Below, piece by piece: positions 26,869 through 36,405 of a stretch of DNA of 64,000 nt. Position 1 is the first letter of the stretch. The number at the start of each line of letters is the position of its first letter. Position numbers and translations under genes: made by a program. The notes beneath the pieces were generated by a model. It was not told the DNA's origin. It did not search any database and saw nothing but the letters and a program-made list of their open reading frames with translations. This DNA is from Segatella hominis. Its GTDB lineage: Bacteria; Bacteroidota; Bacteroidia; Bacteroidales; Bacteroidaceae. The stretch is taken from the NCBI RefSeq assembly GCF_019249725.2, contig NZ_CP137559.1:1407501-1471500 (forward strand). Direction: 5' to 3'.

Positions 26869-28185
26869 ATGGCAGAAATAGAAAGAAAAAAAAGGATTTA
26901 TCGCAAGCGCATCCCATACGGAATGCAAAACTTCGAGGATGTAATAGAAAGAGATTGTTACTATGTTGACAAGACTCCCTTCATAGAGAAAATAGAAGAA
27001 TCTAACATGTATTTCTTCTTCATACGCCCTCGCCGCTTTGGCAAGAGCCTCACCCTCTCCATGCTCGAAAACTATTACGACATCAATAAGAAAGATAAAT
27101 TCGAGAGCCTCTTCGGCAACCTTTATATAGGAAAGAATCCTACTCCCGAACGCAACAGCTATCTCATCCTACACCTCAATTTCGCCATGATTTCAGCAGG
27201 ATTGGATAATTATAAAAAGGGACTTGATGCCCATTGCAACAACAAGTTCAATTCCTTCTGCAGCAGATACGCCCACCTTTTATCACCGGACATAAAGGAA
27301 GAGATGAACCAGAAGGAAGATGCCGTTGCCCAATTGGGATTTCTATGCGACAAATGTGCTGAAGCAGGCTTGAAGATTTATCTCTTCATCGACGAATACG
27401 ACCATTTTACCAATCAGATTCTTGCCCATAAGGAGCATGAATCCCGATACCGCGAACAGACTCACGGCGAGGGGTATCTGCGACATTTCTTCGACACCAT
27501 CAAGGGAGCCGCTGGAGATTCATTGGGCAGAGTTTTCGTTACTGGAGTAAGTCCTGTAACCATGGACGACCTGACCAGCGGTTTCAATATCGGCACCAAT
27601 TATTCCCTATCTCCGGAATTCAACGAGATGGTAGGATTTACCGAGGATGAAGTGCGTGAAATGCTGGCTTATTACGCCAGCGTGCTGCCATTCCGCCATA
27701 ATGTGGATGAACTGATCGAAGTGATGAAACCTTGGTATGACAACTATTGCTTCGCCATCAGAAGATACGGCAAGACAACCATGTACAACTCTGTAATGGT
27801 ACTCAATTTTGTGGACAATTATATCCGCAACGATTACGATATTCCTGATAGCATGTTGGAAAACAATATCCGCATAGACTACGACAAGATTATTCGCAAA
27901 CTTATCCGTTACGACAGAGAATTCTCCCACAATTCCGGTATCATAGAAGCTATGTTAGTCAAAGGGTTCGCCTTGGGAGATTTGAAGGACATTTTTCCAT
28001 TCCCATCCAATTGCACTAATGACCCCGATAGTATTCTTAGTCTGCTCTTCTATTTCGGCATGATTACTATAGATGGTTCTTATCAGGGCTACAACAGATT
28101 CGTGATTTCCAACAAAGCAACACGCCAACAGATATACAAATTATTGAGAGAAGAAAATGTACAAATAGGTGAAAATCATTTTTAA
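26869..28185 (+). CDS. AAA-ATPase_like protein, nuclease domain missing
   Basis: 438 residues. N-terminal motif IPYGMQNFEDVIERDCYYVDKTPFI, Walker A in RPRRFGKSLTLSM, Walker B in YLFIDEYDHF and the sensor-like TGVSPVTMDDL are all as in the AAA-ATPase_like family (PF09820 type), very numerous in Bacteroidota. Full members run on to about 520-560 residues with a PD-(D/E)XK nuclease-like C-terminus. This one stops after VISNKATRQQIYKLLREENV, so that domain is absent. A 22-base near-palindrome containing CGAATTCG begins at its stop codon. Its role is unknown. Confidence 0.8.
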   Translation: MAEIERKKRIYRKRIPYGMQNFEDVIERDCYYVDKTPFIEKIEESNMYFFFIRPRRFGKSLTLSMLENYYDINKKDKFESLFGNLYIGKNPTPERNSYLILHLNFAMISAGLDNYKKGLDAHCNNKFNSFCSRYAHLLSPDIKEEMNQKEDAVAQLGFLCDKCAEAGLKIYLFIDEYDHFTNQILAHKEHESRYREQTHGEGYLRHFFDTIKGAAGDSLGRVFVTGVSPVTMDDLTSGFNIGTNYSLSPEFNEMVGFTEDEVREMLAYYASVLPFRHNVDELIEVMKPWYDNYCFAIRRYGKTTMYNSVMVLNFVDNYIRNDYDIPDSMLENNIRIDYDKIIRKLIRYDREFSHNSGIIEAMLVKGFALGDLKDIFPFPSNCTNDPDSILSLLFYFGMITIDGSYQGYNRFVISNKATRQQIYKLLREENVQIGENHF

Positions 28186-28207
28186 TTGTACCGAATTCGA
28201 TACAATA
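28186..28207. repeat. Near-palindrome after the first ATPase gene
   Basis: ATTGTACCGAATTCGATACA and the next two bases read almost the same on the other strand (only one base pair breaks symmetry on each side). It marks the point where the C-terminal domain of the upstream gene would continue. Confidence 0.5.
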
Positions 28208-28229
28208 AGAAAAAAACTTAATAACAGCT

Positions 28230-29384
28230 TTGTGCTTTTCGACCATGGCAGAAATAAAAGACAGAATATTACCCGTAGGCATTCAATCTTTCGAAGAAAT
28301 CAGAAAGAAAGGATACCTTTATGTTGACAAGACAGATATCATCTGGCAACTTGCCAACAGGGGCAGAAAATATAATTACCTGAGCCGCCCACGCCGCTTT
28401 GGTAAATCCGTTCTCGTGGATACACTCCAGGCATATTTTGAGGGAAGAAAGGAACTCTTCGATGGACTGAAAATTATGGATTTAGAGACAGAATGGACCA
28501 AGCATCCAGTCATTCGCCTCGACATGAGCCGGGCAGGATCCTCGGCTCATGAGCTCAACGCTTATCTGAATCAAGCATTCAAGGAATATGAACAGAAATT
28601 TAGCATAGAGGCCTCCTCTGCCGACTCCTTGCCCAATCGTTTTGATGCCATCATCCAGTCAGCCAATCAGCAGACAGGACAACAGGTAGTCGTTCTCGTC
28701 GAAGGATACGACTCTCCCCTTCTGAATTCCTGGAATACGCCTCATCACGAGGAATGTATTTCCATCTATCTTAACGTATTTACCATTTTGAAGGCAGATG
28801 ACGAATACGAGGAATTCGTCTTAATAACAGGTACTACCAAATTCACAAAACTATCTCTATTCTCTGGACTCAATAATCTGAGCAACATCAGTTTTGAGCC
28901 AGAGTATGCAGCCATCTGCGGAATTACAAAAGAAGAATTGCAGAATGACTTCAAGCCAGAAATAGAGAAGTTAGCTGATTACGAAAATTGGACATTTGAT
29001 GAAGCCGTAGCACAGCTTCAAGCCCATTATGGCGGTTATCATTTCAGCCAAAGAAATATGACAGAAATATTCAAACCGTTCAGCCTCATCAAGGCTTTAT
29101 CATTAACGAAGATTGACAACTACTGGGATTCATCAGAGACCGCCCCTCTCCTTCCACCCTTAGAAATTAGTCTGGAAAACAGATTGGAAGATTTAGAAAA
29201 CTGCGCTCTTATGAATACCATTATTGAGACAGCTGATGTTTCAGAAGGAGGAGCAGAATTGTTTCTCTATCAGTCAGGTTATCTTACCATCAAGGGTTAC
29301 TACGAGAGAGTTTATCTTCTCGGTTTTCCAAACCATAAGGTACGCCAAGCATTATACGAAATGGTATTGCCGGTCCACACCTAA
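28230..29384 (+). pseudogene. Second AAA-ATPase_like gene, shortened and with altered Walker B
   Basis: 384 codons. Same family as the gene before it (LPVGIQSFEEIRKKGYLYVDKT; Walker A RPRRFGKSVLVDT), but from the other common sub-group. The Walker B that normally reads DEYD is VEGYDSPLL here, so the catalytic acidic pair is damaged. The frame ends after YEMVLPVHT, just where the C-terminal nuclease-like domain should begin, and no remnant of that domain is visible in the next 500 bases. I infer a decaying gene. It may still be expressed, because the rest of the frame is open. 45 bases after the first ATPase gene. Confidence 0.65.
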
Positions 29385-29923
29385 AGCCATTAGTTGATTT
29401 AGGGAAAATAGTAAGAAAATCACCACGAGTTAGATGTTTTTTCAGCTGTAGAGTCGCAGATAAGAGCAATTAGCAATTGTAATATAAAATCAAACAAAAA
29501 TAAAATTGTCTATGCACGGAATTCAGATTGTATAAACGAACGAAAACTATACTACAAAGAGGATATAAAATCGGAAAATCAACTTTGAATCGGCGACAAA
29601 TGCCAAAATATCATTAATTTATCGCCGATTATAGAATTTCAGATTTAAAATCTATTTTAGAACTTAACCTTTCAATAACAAGAAATTAAATAAAAACTAA
29701 TTGAAAATGACTGATTGAAGTTGTATAATAGACTATCGTTATGTACAAAAAAATAATCATAGAAAGACATAAAACATTTATAGTCGTGCTGATAAAAGAA
29801 GAGTTTCTTAGTGAATAGGAGAAATTAAACAATCACAATTACAGAAAAATACTCTCAAAAAATATTTTTCCTAAGATTAGCGTTAAAGAACGTAATCTAA
29901 TGCAAAGTTTTAAAAGTTTTTTG
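29385..29923. other. AT-rich gap with no recognised gene
   Basis: About 540 bases of very AT-rich DNA between the shortened ATPase gene and the restriction operon. No open frame of useful length, hairpin terminator or RNA gene was recognised; the only signal is the promoter at its end. Confidence 0.6.
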
Positions 29924-29931
29924 TACTTTTG
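29924..29931 (+). promoter_or_regulatory. -7 element of the restriction-modification operon
   Basis: TACTTTTG followed by CAG. It lies inside a longer in-frame extension of the first nuclease gene, which supports the downstream ATG at 30029 as the true start. Confidence 0.65.
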
Positions 29932-30028
29932 CAGATTGTCTAAGGTCAGCGTGCGGAGCAAAAGTAAGGGAAATCTATTTCCAAATACTACAACACACGG
30001 TAGATTTTATAATATAAAAACTAGAAAC

Positions 30029-31435
30029 ATGGCAAAAGAATACAATCCCAAAAACGCCAACTCGATTCTAAAACATGGCGAGAAATTGCTTGGTCATTCG
30101 CTGAGAGAGTTGCATCCTGAAGCTGTCGCCCCTCGCGGGAAGGGCGCTTTGGCCGAAGCCGTGGAAATGTTCCACTACGGCTATAAACCAAACTCAGTTG
30201 CGGAACCAGACTTCAAAGAGGCTGGTTTGGAACTCAAATGTACGCCATTAAAGGAGCTTAAAACTGATAAGAGTATGGCTGCAAAAGAACGGCTTGTACT
30301 CAATATCATTAATTATATAGAGGAAGCAAAAAAGACTTTTGAAACCAGTAGTTTCTGGAGGAAAAACAAATTACTACTTCTGATGTTTTATCTTCATGAA
30401 GAGAAAGTAAATCCCGTGGATTTGGTATTTAAATTAATTCGTAAATGGAAATTTCCCAAAGATGACCTAAAGATTATCAAAGATGATTGGAACTTTATAC
30501 ATTCAAAAATTCTACATGGACAAGCGCATGAGTTATCGGAAGGCGATACATTCTATCTTGCAGCATGCATGAAAGGCAGCAAAAAAGATGAAGAAATGCG
30601 CGACCAACCCGGCACTAACGTACGGGCACAGCAAAGAGCATACTCGCTTAAAACAGGATATATGAACAAGATTATCCTGGATTCTTTTCTTGATGAGGGA
30701 ATTAATCATCAATTAAATATCACTCCAAAAAGATTAGAAAAGCTTCAGAAGAAATTCGCATCGGACAAGATTGTAAAATCGCTACGCTGTTATAAGCCAA
30801 AAGAAACATTTGAGCAACTTGTCATAAGACGTGTAGAACCATTCTATGGTAAGACAGTTGAGAAAATAGGAAAAAAGCGTAAGGTAAAATTAAATGTAAA
30901 AGCCAAAGATTTAGCATATAATGTCTGCCGGGCTATATTCAATATAAAGACACGCAAAATACAAGAGTTTGAGAATGCAAACATTTCTTTGAAAACGATA
31001 GTGTTAGAAGCAAATCGTGATAAAATAATTGAGTCCATGTCTTTTCCATATATCAGATTTGTGGATATTAAAAATGAAGAATGGGAGAATTCAGAGTGGC
31101 ACAAGCAACTCTCTGCCAAATTCTTATTTGTCGTATTCCGAAAATCTCCAGATAGAGATAAAAGAAAGATGAAACTCGTTAAAGTCTTCTTTTGGAATAT
31201 GCCATACAACGATTTAAAGGAGACTGAGAGACTTTGGGAAGATACTAAGCAGAAAGTTTGCAATGGCGACTATGACCATTTCATAACAAGCAAAGCAAAT
31301 GGAATCTGCCACGTACGCCCTCACGGAACTAAAGGTCAAACCGTGTTAACCTCACAAGGCAACAGGGTGCAGCCCAAATGTTTTTGGCTAAATAATGATT
31401 ATATACTTAATATCGTATTGAACGAATTAAACTGA
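30029..31435 (+). CDS. MutH/Sau3AI-type restriction endonuclease, subunit 1
   Basis: 468 residues from the ATG at 30029; a frame extending back to 29900 crosses the promoter and is rejected. The N-terminal MutH-like core is clear: GALAEAVEMFHYGYKPNS, then PDFKEAGLELKCTPL with catalytic Asp61, Glu68 and Lys70, and SMAAKERLVLNIINY, text close to Sau3AI. The C-terminal half would correspond to the second, non-catalytic MutH-like lobe of Sau3AI. Sau3AI cuts before GATC, so GATC is the first guess for the site. Its TGA overlaps the next ATG (TGATG), implying coupled translation with a second nuclease of the same family. AT-rich compared with flanking core genes. Confidence 0.88.
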   Translation: MAKEYNPKNANSILKHGEKLLGHSLRELHPEAVAPRGKGALAEAVEMFHYGYKPNSVAEPDFKEAGLELKCTPLKELKTDKSMAAKERLVLNIINYIEEAKKTFETSSFWRKNKLLLLMFYLHEEKVNPVDLVFKLIRKWKFPKDDLKIIKDDWNFIHSKILHGQAHELSEGDTFYLAACMKGSKKDEEMRDQPGTNVRAQQRAYSLKTGYMNKIILDSFLDEGINHQLNITPKRLEKLQKKFASDKIVKSLRCYKPKETFEQLVIRRVEPFYGKTVEKIGKKRKVKLNVKAKDLAYNVCRAIFNIKTRKIQEFENANISLKTIVLEANRDKIIESMSFPYIRFVDIKNEEWENSEWHKQLSAKFLFVVFRKSPDRDKRKMKLVKVFFWNMPYNDLKETERLWEDTKQKVCNGDYDHFITSKANGICHVRPHGTKGQTVLTSQGNRVQPKCFWLNNDYILNIVLNELN

Positions 31436-32970
31436 TGGCAGTAACTGAAGATAGAAGATTTACTAAAGAACAAGTCTATACCCTACTTGAAGGAGCAAAG
31501 GGCAAGACTTTAGGTGAGGTTGATAAATCCCACCAGTTTGACCGTACATTGGAACGTGAAAAAATCACAGGTATCGCTGGAGACGTGATTGAACAATCTG
31601 TCTTCGGTTACAAAAAAGACAGCAAACAGGAATGTGATATTGAGATTGATGGTGTTCTTACGGAAATTAAGACCACCGGAGTTCGTGTACCCAAGAGAGA
31701 CCTGAAGAATGTAAGCGGGAAAAAAGGAGAAGCTTATAATGTTTACCTAGGTGCAAAGGAAGGTATCAGTATTACACATGTTACCTTTGAGCCTCCGATA
31801 CAGACAGACTTCAACACCTCTCATTTTTGGGAAAAATCAGAACGGCTTTTAATTATATTCTATGAATATAAATCATACGAAGTTGTGCCTGCTTCCGGCT
31901 ATGCTAAGTTCCCTATTGTTGACTACTGCTACAATTCTTTCTCACAAGAAGAAAAAGACAAATTACGAAACGACTGGGAGATTGTCAGCAATCACCTGCA
32001 ACAGGTTTATCATGATTATCAGGATGCAGAAAAGCGTAACGAACAACTGGTTGGTTTCACTCACCTTCTTCGTCCAAATCTCTTGCTGATAGAATTAGTA
32101 CCAGGATTCAAGCGCACAGCAACAGGCTCTTACCAGAAGCCCCGATATAGATTGAAACAGACTTTTGTTGATTACATCGTACGAGGACATTTTGACAAAA
32201 GCAGAGCAAAGAACGAAATCGTACTGAAAGAATCTTTTTCAAGTTTCGCCCAGCTGGATGCTCGTTGCCATGCACTTACATTAAAGTATAAGGGCAAGAC
32301 TTTACCAGAGCTAAGAGAAATGCTCGGAATAGATGCTAAGGTCAAGGATATTTCTGCTAAATGCGTTATCCGTATGTTCGGAACCGATTGCAATAGGTTA
32401 AATCAGATTTCAGACTTTAACAAAGTTGGTATCATAGCGAAGACCATCACGATTACGCCCCAAGGTGGAAGAACAGAGGATATGAAGCTCAAGCACATCG
32501 ACTTTGAAGAATGGGCAGATAGAGATGCAGACTTTGAAGATTCCGATGTATACGATTACTTCTGTGAGCACAGTTTCCTCTGCCCAATCTTCTGTGAGCA
32601 TGATAGTAAAGACCCGAGCAAGACCGTTTTTGAAGGTTTTAAACGCTTTGCATTTGATGAAGAATTCATCGAGAATGAAGTTCGGCGTACCTGGGAGGAT
32701 TCCAGAAATCTGATTCATAGGAATGAGTTGGAATGGGAATACGTTTATGACAAAAAGGGTAATAAACGTATGAACAATAGCGGTTCCTATATGGGAGCGC
32801 CAAACTTTCCAAAGAGTTCTGAATACAAAGTGTTCTTCCGCGGAGGTGCAGATGTTTCCACAGAGAAAACAAGAACAGAATGTGTAAACGGCATTAGTAT
32901 GCTACCACAATTCTTCTGGCTCAAGGGCTCATATATCGCAAATAAATTACAAGAAATTCCATACATATAA
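31435..32970 (+). CDS. MutH/Sau3AI-type restriction endonuclease, subunit 2
   Basis: 511 residues. Same fold as the preceding gene but clearly diverged: TLLEGAKGKTLGEVD near the start, GIAGDVIEQSVFGYKKDS, and a catalytic set in CDIEIDGVLTEIKTTG (Asp68, Glu77, Lys79 with Glu53). The helix FNTSHFWEKSERLLIIFYEY matches the SSFWRKNKLLLLMFYLHEE segment of subunit 1. Both copies keep an apparently complete active site. Two intact nuclease genes with one methyltransferase suggest either a heterodimer that cuts the two strands with different subunits, or two enzymes sharing one modification. The methyltransferase gene starts 2 bases after its stop. Confidence 0.85.
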   Translation: MAVTEDRRFTKEQVYTLLEGAKGKTLGEVDKSHQFDRTLEREKITGIAGDVIEQSVFGYKKDSKQECDIEIDGVLTEIKTTGVRVPKRDLKNVSGKKGEAYNVYLGAKEGISITHVTFEPPIQTDFNTSHFWEKSERLLIIFYEYKSYEVVPASGYAKFPIVDYCYNSFSQEEKDKLRNDWEIVSNHLQQVYHDYQDAEKRNEQLVGFTHLLRPNLLLIELVPGFKRTATGSYQKPRYRLKQTFVDYIVRGHFDKSRAKNEIVLKESFSSFAQLDARCHALTLKYKGKTLPELREMLGIDAKVKDISAKCVIRMFGTDCNRLNQISDFNKVGIIAKTITITPQGGRTEDMKLKHIDFEEWADRDADFEDSDVYDYFCEHSFLCPIFCEHDSKDPSKTVFEGFKRFAFDEEFIENEVRRTWEDSRNLIHRNELEWEYVYDKKGNKRMNNSGSYMGAPNFPKSSEYKVFFRGGADVSTEKTRTECVNGISMLPQFFWLKGSYIANKLQEIPYI

Positions 32971-32972
32971 AT

Positions 32973-34700
32973 ATGTCTAAAAATACAATAAAGGTAGTAG
33001 AACTTTTCGCCGGCGTAGGCGGGTTTCGCATAGGTTTGGAAGGCGCATCGGATGCCTACCAAACTATTTGGAACAACCAATGGGAGCCATCAACCAAACA
33101 TCAGGATGCTTCGCTCGTTTATAGAGCACGTTTTGGGTCCAAAGGTCATAGTAATCAAGACATCAATACTGTTCCTACAAACGATATTCCTGATCATGAT
33201 TTATTAGTTGGCGGTTTCCCTTGCCAGGATTATTCAGTAGCCTCTACATTGAGCCGTTCAGGCGGAATTGAGGGCAAAAAAGGTGTGCTTTGGTGGCAGA
33301 TTTATCGCATATTAAACGAGAAGGGAGATAACCGTCCAAGTTATATTTTCTTTGAAAATGTTGACCGTTTGCTGGGTTCTCCAGCTAAACAGCGAGGACG
33401 TGATTTTGCCATTATTCTTGCTTCACTTGCCGATTTAGGCTATACCGTAGAATGGCGAGTAATTAATGCTGCAGATTACGGAATGCCTCAGCGCCGTCGC
33501 CGCACTTATATCGTGGGTTACCGCGAGGATTCTCATGTATCTAAGCAAGTACAGGAGTTGAAAGATTGGGTGCTTTATGAAGGAGTCCTGGCAAAGGCAT
33601 TTCCTTTTAAACCCAAGGAAAAGACACTTTCTGAATTTGAGATAAATGGAACCATCAAGGAAGTCTCCGACAGTTTTAATAAAGGTGAGAAAGACAGTCC
33701 GTTTGGTAATGCAGGTATCATGCGCCATCGCCAGGTATATTCCGTAGATGCAGAGGCTATTTATGAAGGACCAGTCATGACACTTGGCGGCAATATAGTA
33801 GATGAAAAATTTGTACCTGAGGAGTTTTTTATTTCAGAAGAAGAACTGGCAAGATGGGAATACGAGAAAGGTGCAAAGAAAATAGAACGTACCACAAAAG
33901 AGGGTTACAAATACCTTTTCTCCGAAGGAGGAATGGCTTTCCCCGATTCGCTGGACAAGCCTTCACGCACGATTATCACGGGAGAAGGCGGTGCATCTGC
34001 ATCACGCTTCAAGCATGTTATCAAGACTGCTTCTGGCCGTTATCGCCGTTTGATTCCTTTAGAATTAGAGCGTCTGAATATGTTCCCAGACAATCACACC
34101 TTACACCCCGATGTGACAGATGGTCGTAGAGCCTTTCTGATGGGTAATGCCCTGGTGTGCGGTATCGTACAGCAGATAGGAAAAAGTCTTTATCGCTTCA
34201 TCTTTGAGAAAGAACCAGTTTCTTCTCATCCAATAGATACTCAACGTGATGCGCAACCCAAGCTGAATCTTGAATTGTTTTCAGAAATGGATTCTTATTT
34301 ACTAAAGAACAAGCCTAAGAAGAGCTATACGCTGGATATGAACAAAAACCTGCTGGTAGGTTTTGTGAAGGAAGATAATACAGATTATTTTCTTGATGGT
34401 GGTCAGACTAAAATCTACTATACAGGTAAGACGAAGTCTTTCCCTTCTACCATTGCGCTCAATAAGCTCTATTATTTCATGCCTTATATCAAGGGTAAAG
34501 GAATAAAAGACTTGTATCTCATCCGCATTGCCCGCATAGGCAGCAAGGCTGAGATTCATCCAGAGTCAGACGACAAAGACCCACGCCTTGTGTTTGAGTT
34601 GGAATATCTAGAGAGCTTGCCAAACTACATGATGCTGAAGCCTAACATCTTCAACACCTATAGAAACACAGTTCTAGGAAGAGTGATGGGGGATTTATAA
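32973..34700 (+). CDS. C5-cytosine DNA methyltransferase
   Basis: 575 residues. The m5C motifs are in order: I VELFAGVGGFRIGLEGA, IV GGFPCQDYSVA with nucleophile Cys84, VI FFENVDRLL, VIII PQRRRRTYIVGY and IX/X RLIPLELERLNMFPDNHT through MGNALVCGIVQQIG. The target-recognition region lies at about 230-345. Beyond motif X there is an extra 140-150 residues (from about 430; YTLDMNKNLLVGFVKED) with no recognised domain; it could be a DNA- or partner-binding module. It protects the host site from the two nucleases upstream. A related arrangement is the Sau3AI system, whose methyltransferase modifies the cytosine of GATC. Confidence 0.93.
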   Translation: MSKNTIKVVELFAGVGGFRIGLEGASDAYQTIWNNQWEPSTKHQDASLVYRARFGSKGHSNQDINTVPTNDIPDHDLLVGGFPCQDYSVASTLSRSGGIEGKKGVLWWQIYRILNEKGDNRPSYIFFENVDRLLGSPAKQRGRDFAIILASLADLGYTVEWRVINAADYGMPQRRRRTYIVGYREDSHVSKQVQELKDWVLYEGVLAKAFPFKPKEKTLSEFEINGTIKEVSDSFNKGEKDSPFGNAGIMRHRQVYSVDAEAIYEGPVMTLGGNIVDEKFVPEEFFISEEELARWEYEKGAKKIERTTKEGYKYLFSEGGMAFPDSLDKPSRTIITGEGGASASRFKHVIKTASGRYRRLIPLELERLNMFPDNHTLHPDVTDGRRAFLMGNALVCGIVQQIGKSLYRFIFEKEPVSSHPIDTQRDAQPKLNLELFSEMDSYLLKNKPKKSYTLDMNKNLLVGFVKEDNTDYFLDGGQTKIYYTGKTKSFPSTIALNKLYYFMPYIKGKGIKDLYLIRIARIGSKAEIHPESDDKDPRLVFELEYLESLPNYMMLKPNIFNTYRNTVLGRVMGDL

Positions 34701-34781
34701 ATCCATCCCCCCACTCTTTCTATATCAGAGAGATTATTAAAACTCATAAATAAAACAATCAATATAAAACAAAAATAGACA

Positions 34782-35684
34782 ATGGCTAAATTTCAAATTT
34801 ACCAATTTATGTTTCGTCCTATAAACGAAAATCAGCTTGAATTACCTTTTGAAGAATTTCATGCCATAAATGTTCAAGACTCACTTAAAAGAAAACAGGA
34901 TTTGTTAGGAAGTGTACTTAATGATTTTGCATACGAGCCTAAAGAACATAAAAGAAACTTTTACACCCATAACTATATATACCAATACCGCTTCTATGTT
35001 AACCAAGATAACATCTATATATTGCGCTTGGCCAATAATAAGAAAACAAAGGTTGAATCAGACTTCAACGTTGCAGAACTAGACAATCATCCTTCATGTT
35101 TAGTGATTATTGACAATCGTAAAGACAGACAGATTATTGCCATAGAATGCAATTCAGCATTCTCTAATACTGCAATGGTTGCAGACATTTTGCAATATAA
35201 TTTCCGCCAAAAGTTAAGTTTTCAACGTCTCACTTTAGACATATCTGGCAAATTTCATACCTCAGAGTTTTGGCAGGTTATAAATGATAGCATGAAGTTC
35301 AAGGGTATTGAGTTTGTTGATTTTCCATTTGCTTATCCAAATCTCCCAAAGATAAGTGATTATGTGGGCGATTATTTTACGGACTTAGCTCGCCGTACCA
35401 ATAGTGAACCAACCTTGCATCTTCAGGGACAAAACCATGAGAGCGTAAATATTGATTCTAAAGACATTTGGATATTGAATGCCATAAAAGCTTGTGCTGC
35501 AAGCGGAAGACCAATCGTTATCAAGCCTAAAGGAAGTAGCTTGAAAAAGATTGGAGTAGAAAGTCCTGTGATTGAAGAAATTTCCGATAAGGCTATAAAG
35601 GAGTTAAGCGATAGCGATTTATTTAACTCCAAATTTGAAAAGATTGTAGAATTCCTCAACCAAATAAAACTTGTGTATGAGTAA
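34782..35684 (+). CDS. Unrecognised protein 1 of three behind the R-M operon
   Basis: 300 residues, no signal peptide or membrane helix. It begins KFQIYQFMFRPINENQLELP and has YRFYVNQDNIYILRLANNK and a short run of hydrophobic strands (SCLVIIDNRKDRQIIAIEC). The build, an N-terminal strand followed by an inhibitor-like mixed alpha/beta body, is loosely similar to DUF4747-type proteins found near defence genes, but I do not recognise the family. Starts 81 bases after the methyltransferase stop on the same strand; the next gene overlaps it by 8 bases. AT-rich like the R-M genes, consistent with a shared origin. Confidence 0.65.
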   Translation: MAKFQIYQFMFRPINENQLELPFEEFHAINVQDSLKRKQDLLGSVLNDFAYEPKEHKRNFYTHNYIYQYRFYVNQDNIYILRLANNKKTKVESDFNVAELDNHPSCLVIIDNRKDRQIIAIECNSAFSNTAMVADILQYNFRQKLSFQRLTLDISGKFHTSEFWQVINDSMKFKGIEFVDFPFAYPNLPKISDYVGDYFTDLARRTNSEPTLHLQGQNHESVNIDSKDIWILNAIKACAASGRPIVIKPKGSSLKKIGVESPVIEEISDKAIKELSDSDLFNSKFEKIVEFLNQIKLVYE

Positions 35685-36402
35685 TCTGGAATCAAAAATG
35701 TTCGAAATCTTCCTCTCCGACCAGCTGTTCTGCTCGCTCTATTCCGCACTTAACTTTATGGAAGAAAAATATCAAGCTCCATCACCCATAAACATATGGA
35801 TGGATTCTCTGCAAATAATGCAAGAAATAGGTAATATCAGCAGGGCTGACCTCATCATAGGCCGCATGTTTGCTGAAAAATCGCAGATTGAGGCTTTATG
35901 CGAAGAAGCCGTAGTATTCTACATGCACATGGCAGCAGGTCGAGAGGAATCACAAAAGCCTACAGCTTTAAAAGATGCGCTAGCCCGACTACTGATAGCA
36001 CATGGAGAATTGTGGAAGACCTTGTACATGGAAATCAGAAAATCAGAACAGGATGAAGAATCAAAAGGTTACTACATTACCCCTTGTGATTACGGCAGTA
36101 AGGTAAACCAGATTGTTTCCCTCGTAAAGGAAGAACTGGATTCTATAAAAGAAAACAACCTTGACTTGGAGCAAGCTAAGAAGGTTGTAAAATCAATCGT
36201 AGATAACTGTATGGGCCTTACCGGTAGTGCTATAGAATCTATTCTTCTCCCATTAATGACAACCAACGAGGAATATGATTTTGCATTTGATAAGGATATA
36301 AATCGTTTGAAAGAAAAATTGGGAATCAAGACACAAACAAATTTCCACTTTGACAAACTCAACGACATTCACGATAATGATCAAGTTCAAATAGGAAGAT
36401 AA
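35677..36402 (+). CDS. Unrecognised protein 2, helical, with IHDN tag
   Basis: 241 residues from the ATG at 35677, which overlaps the end of the previous gene by 8 bases, suggesting coupling. Mostly helical (SDQLFCSLYSALNFMEEKYQ, ISRADLIIGRMFAEKSQIEA, ALKDALARLLIAHGELWKTL). The C-terminus ends NDIHDNDQVQIGR. The protein encoded next begins with the related stretch FDIHDNQQVKVHYNG, so the two share a short motif that may be an interaction strand. The family was not recognised (possibly a Bacteroidota DUF). Cytoplasmic. Confidence 0.62.
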   Translation: MSNLESKMFEIFLSDQLFCSLYSALNFMEEKYQAPSPINIWMDSLQIMQEIGNISRADLIIGRMFAEKSQIEALCEEAVVFYMHMAAGREESQKPTALKDALARLLIAHGELWKTLYMEIRKSEQDEESKGYYITPCDYGSKVNQIVSLVKEELDSIKENNLDLEQAKKVVKSIVDNCMGLTGSAIESILLPLMTTNEEYDFAFDKDINRLKEKLGIKTQTNFHFDKLNDIHDNDQVQIGR

Positions 36403-36405
36403 ATT

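Noticed and set aside
29900..30028. N-terminal extension of the first nuclease
   Set aside because: It crosses the promoter at 29924 and lacks conserved text; the ATG at 30029 matches the family start.
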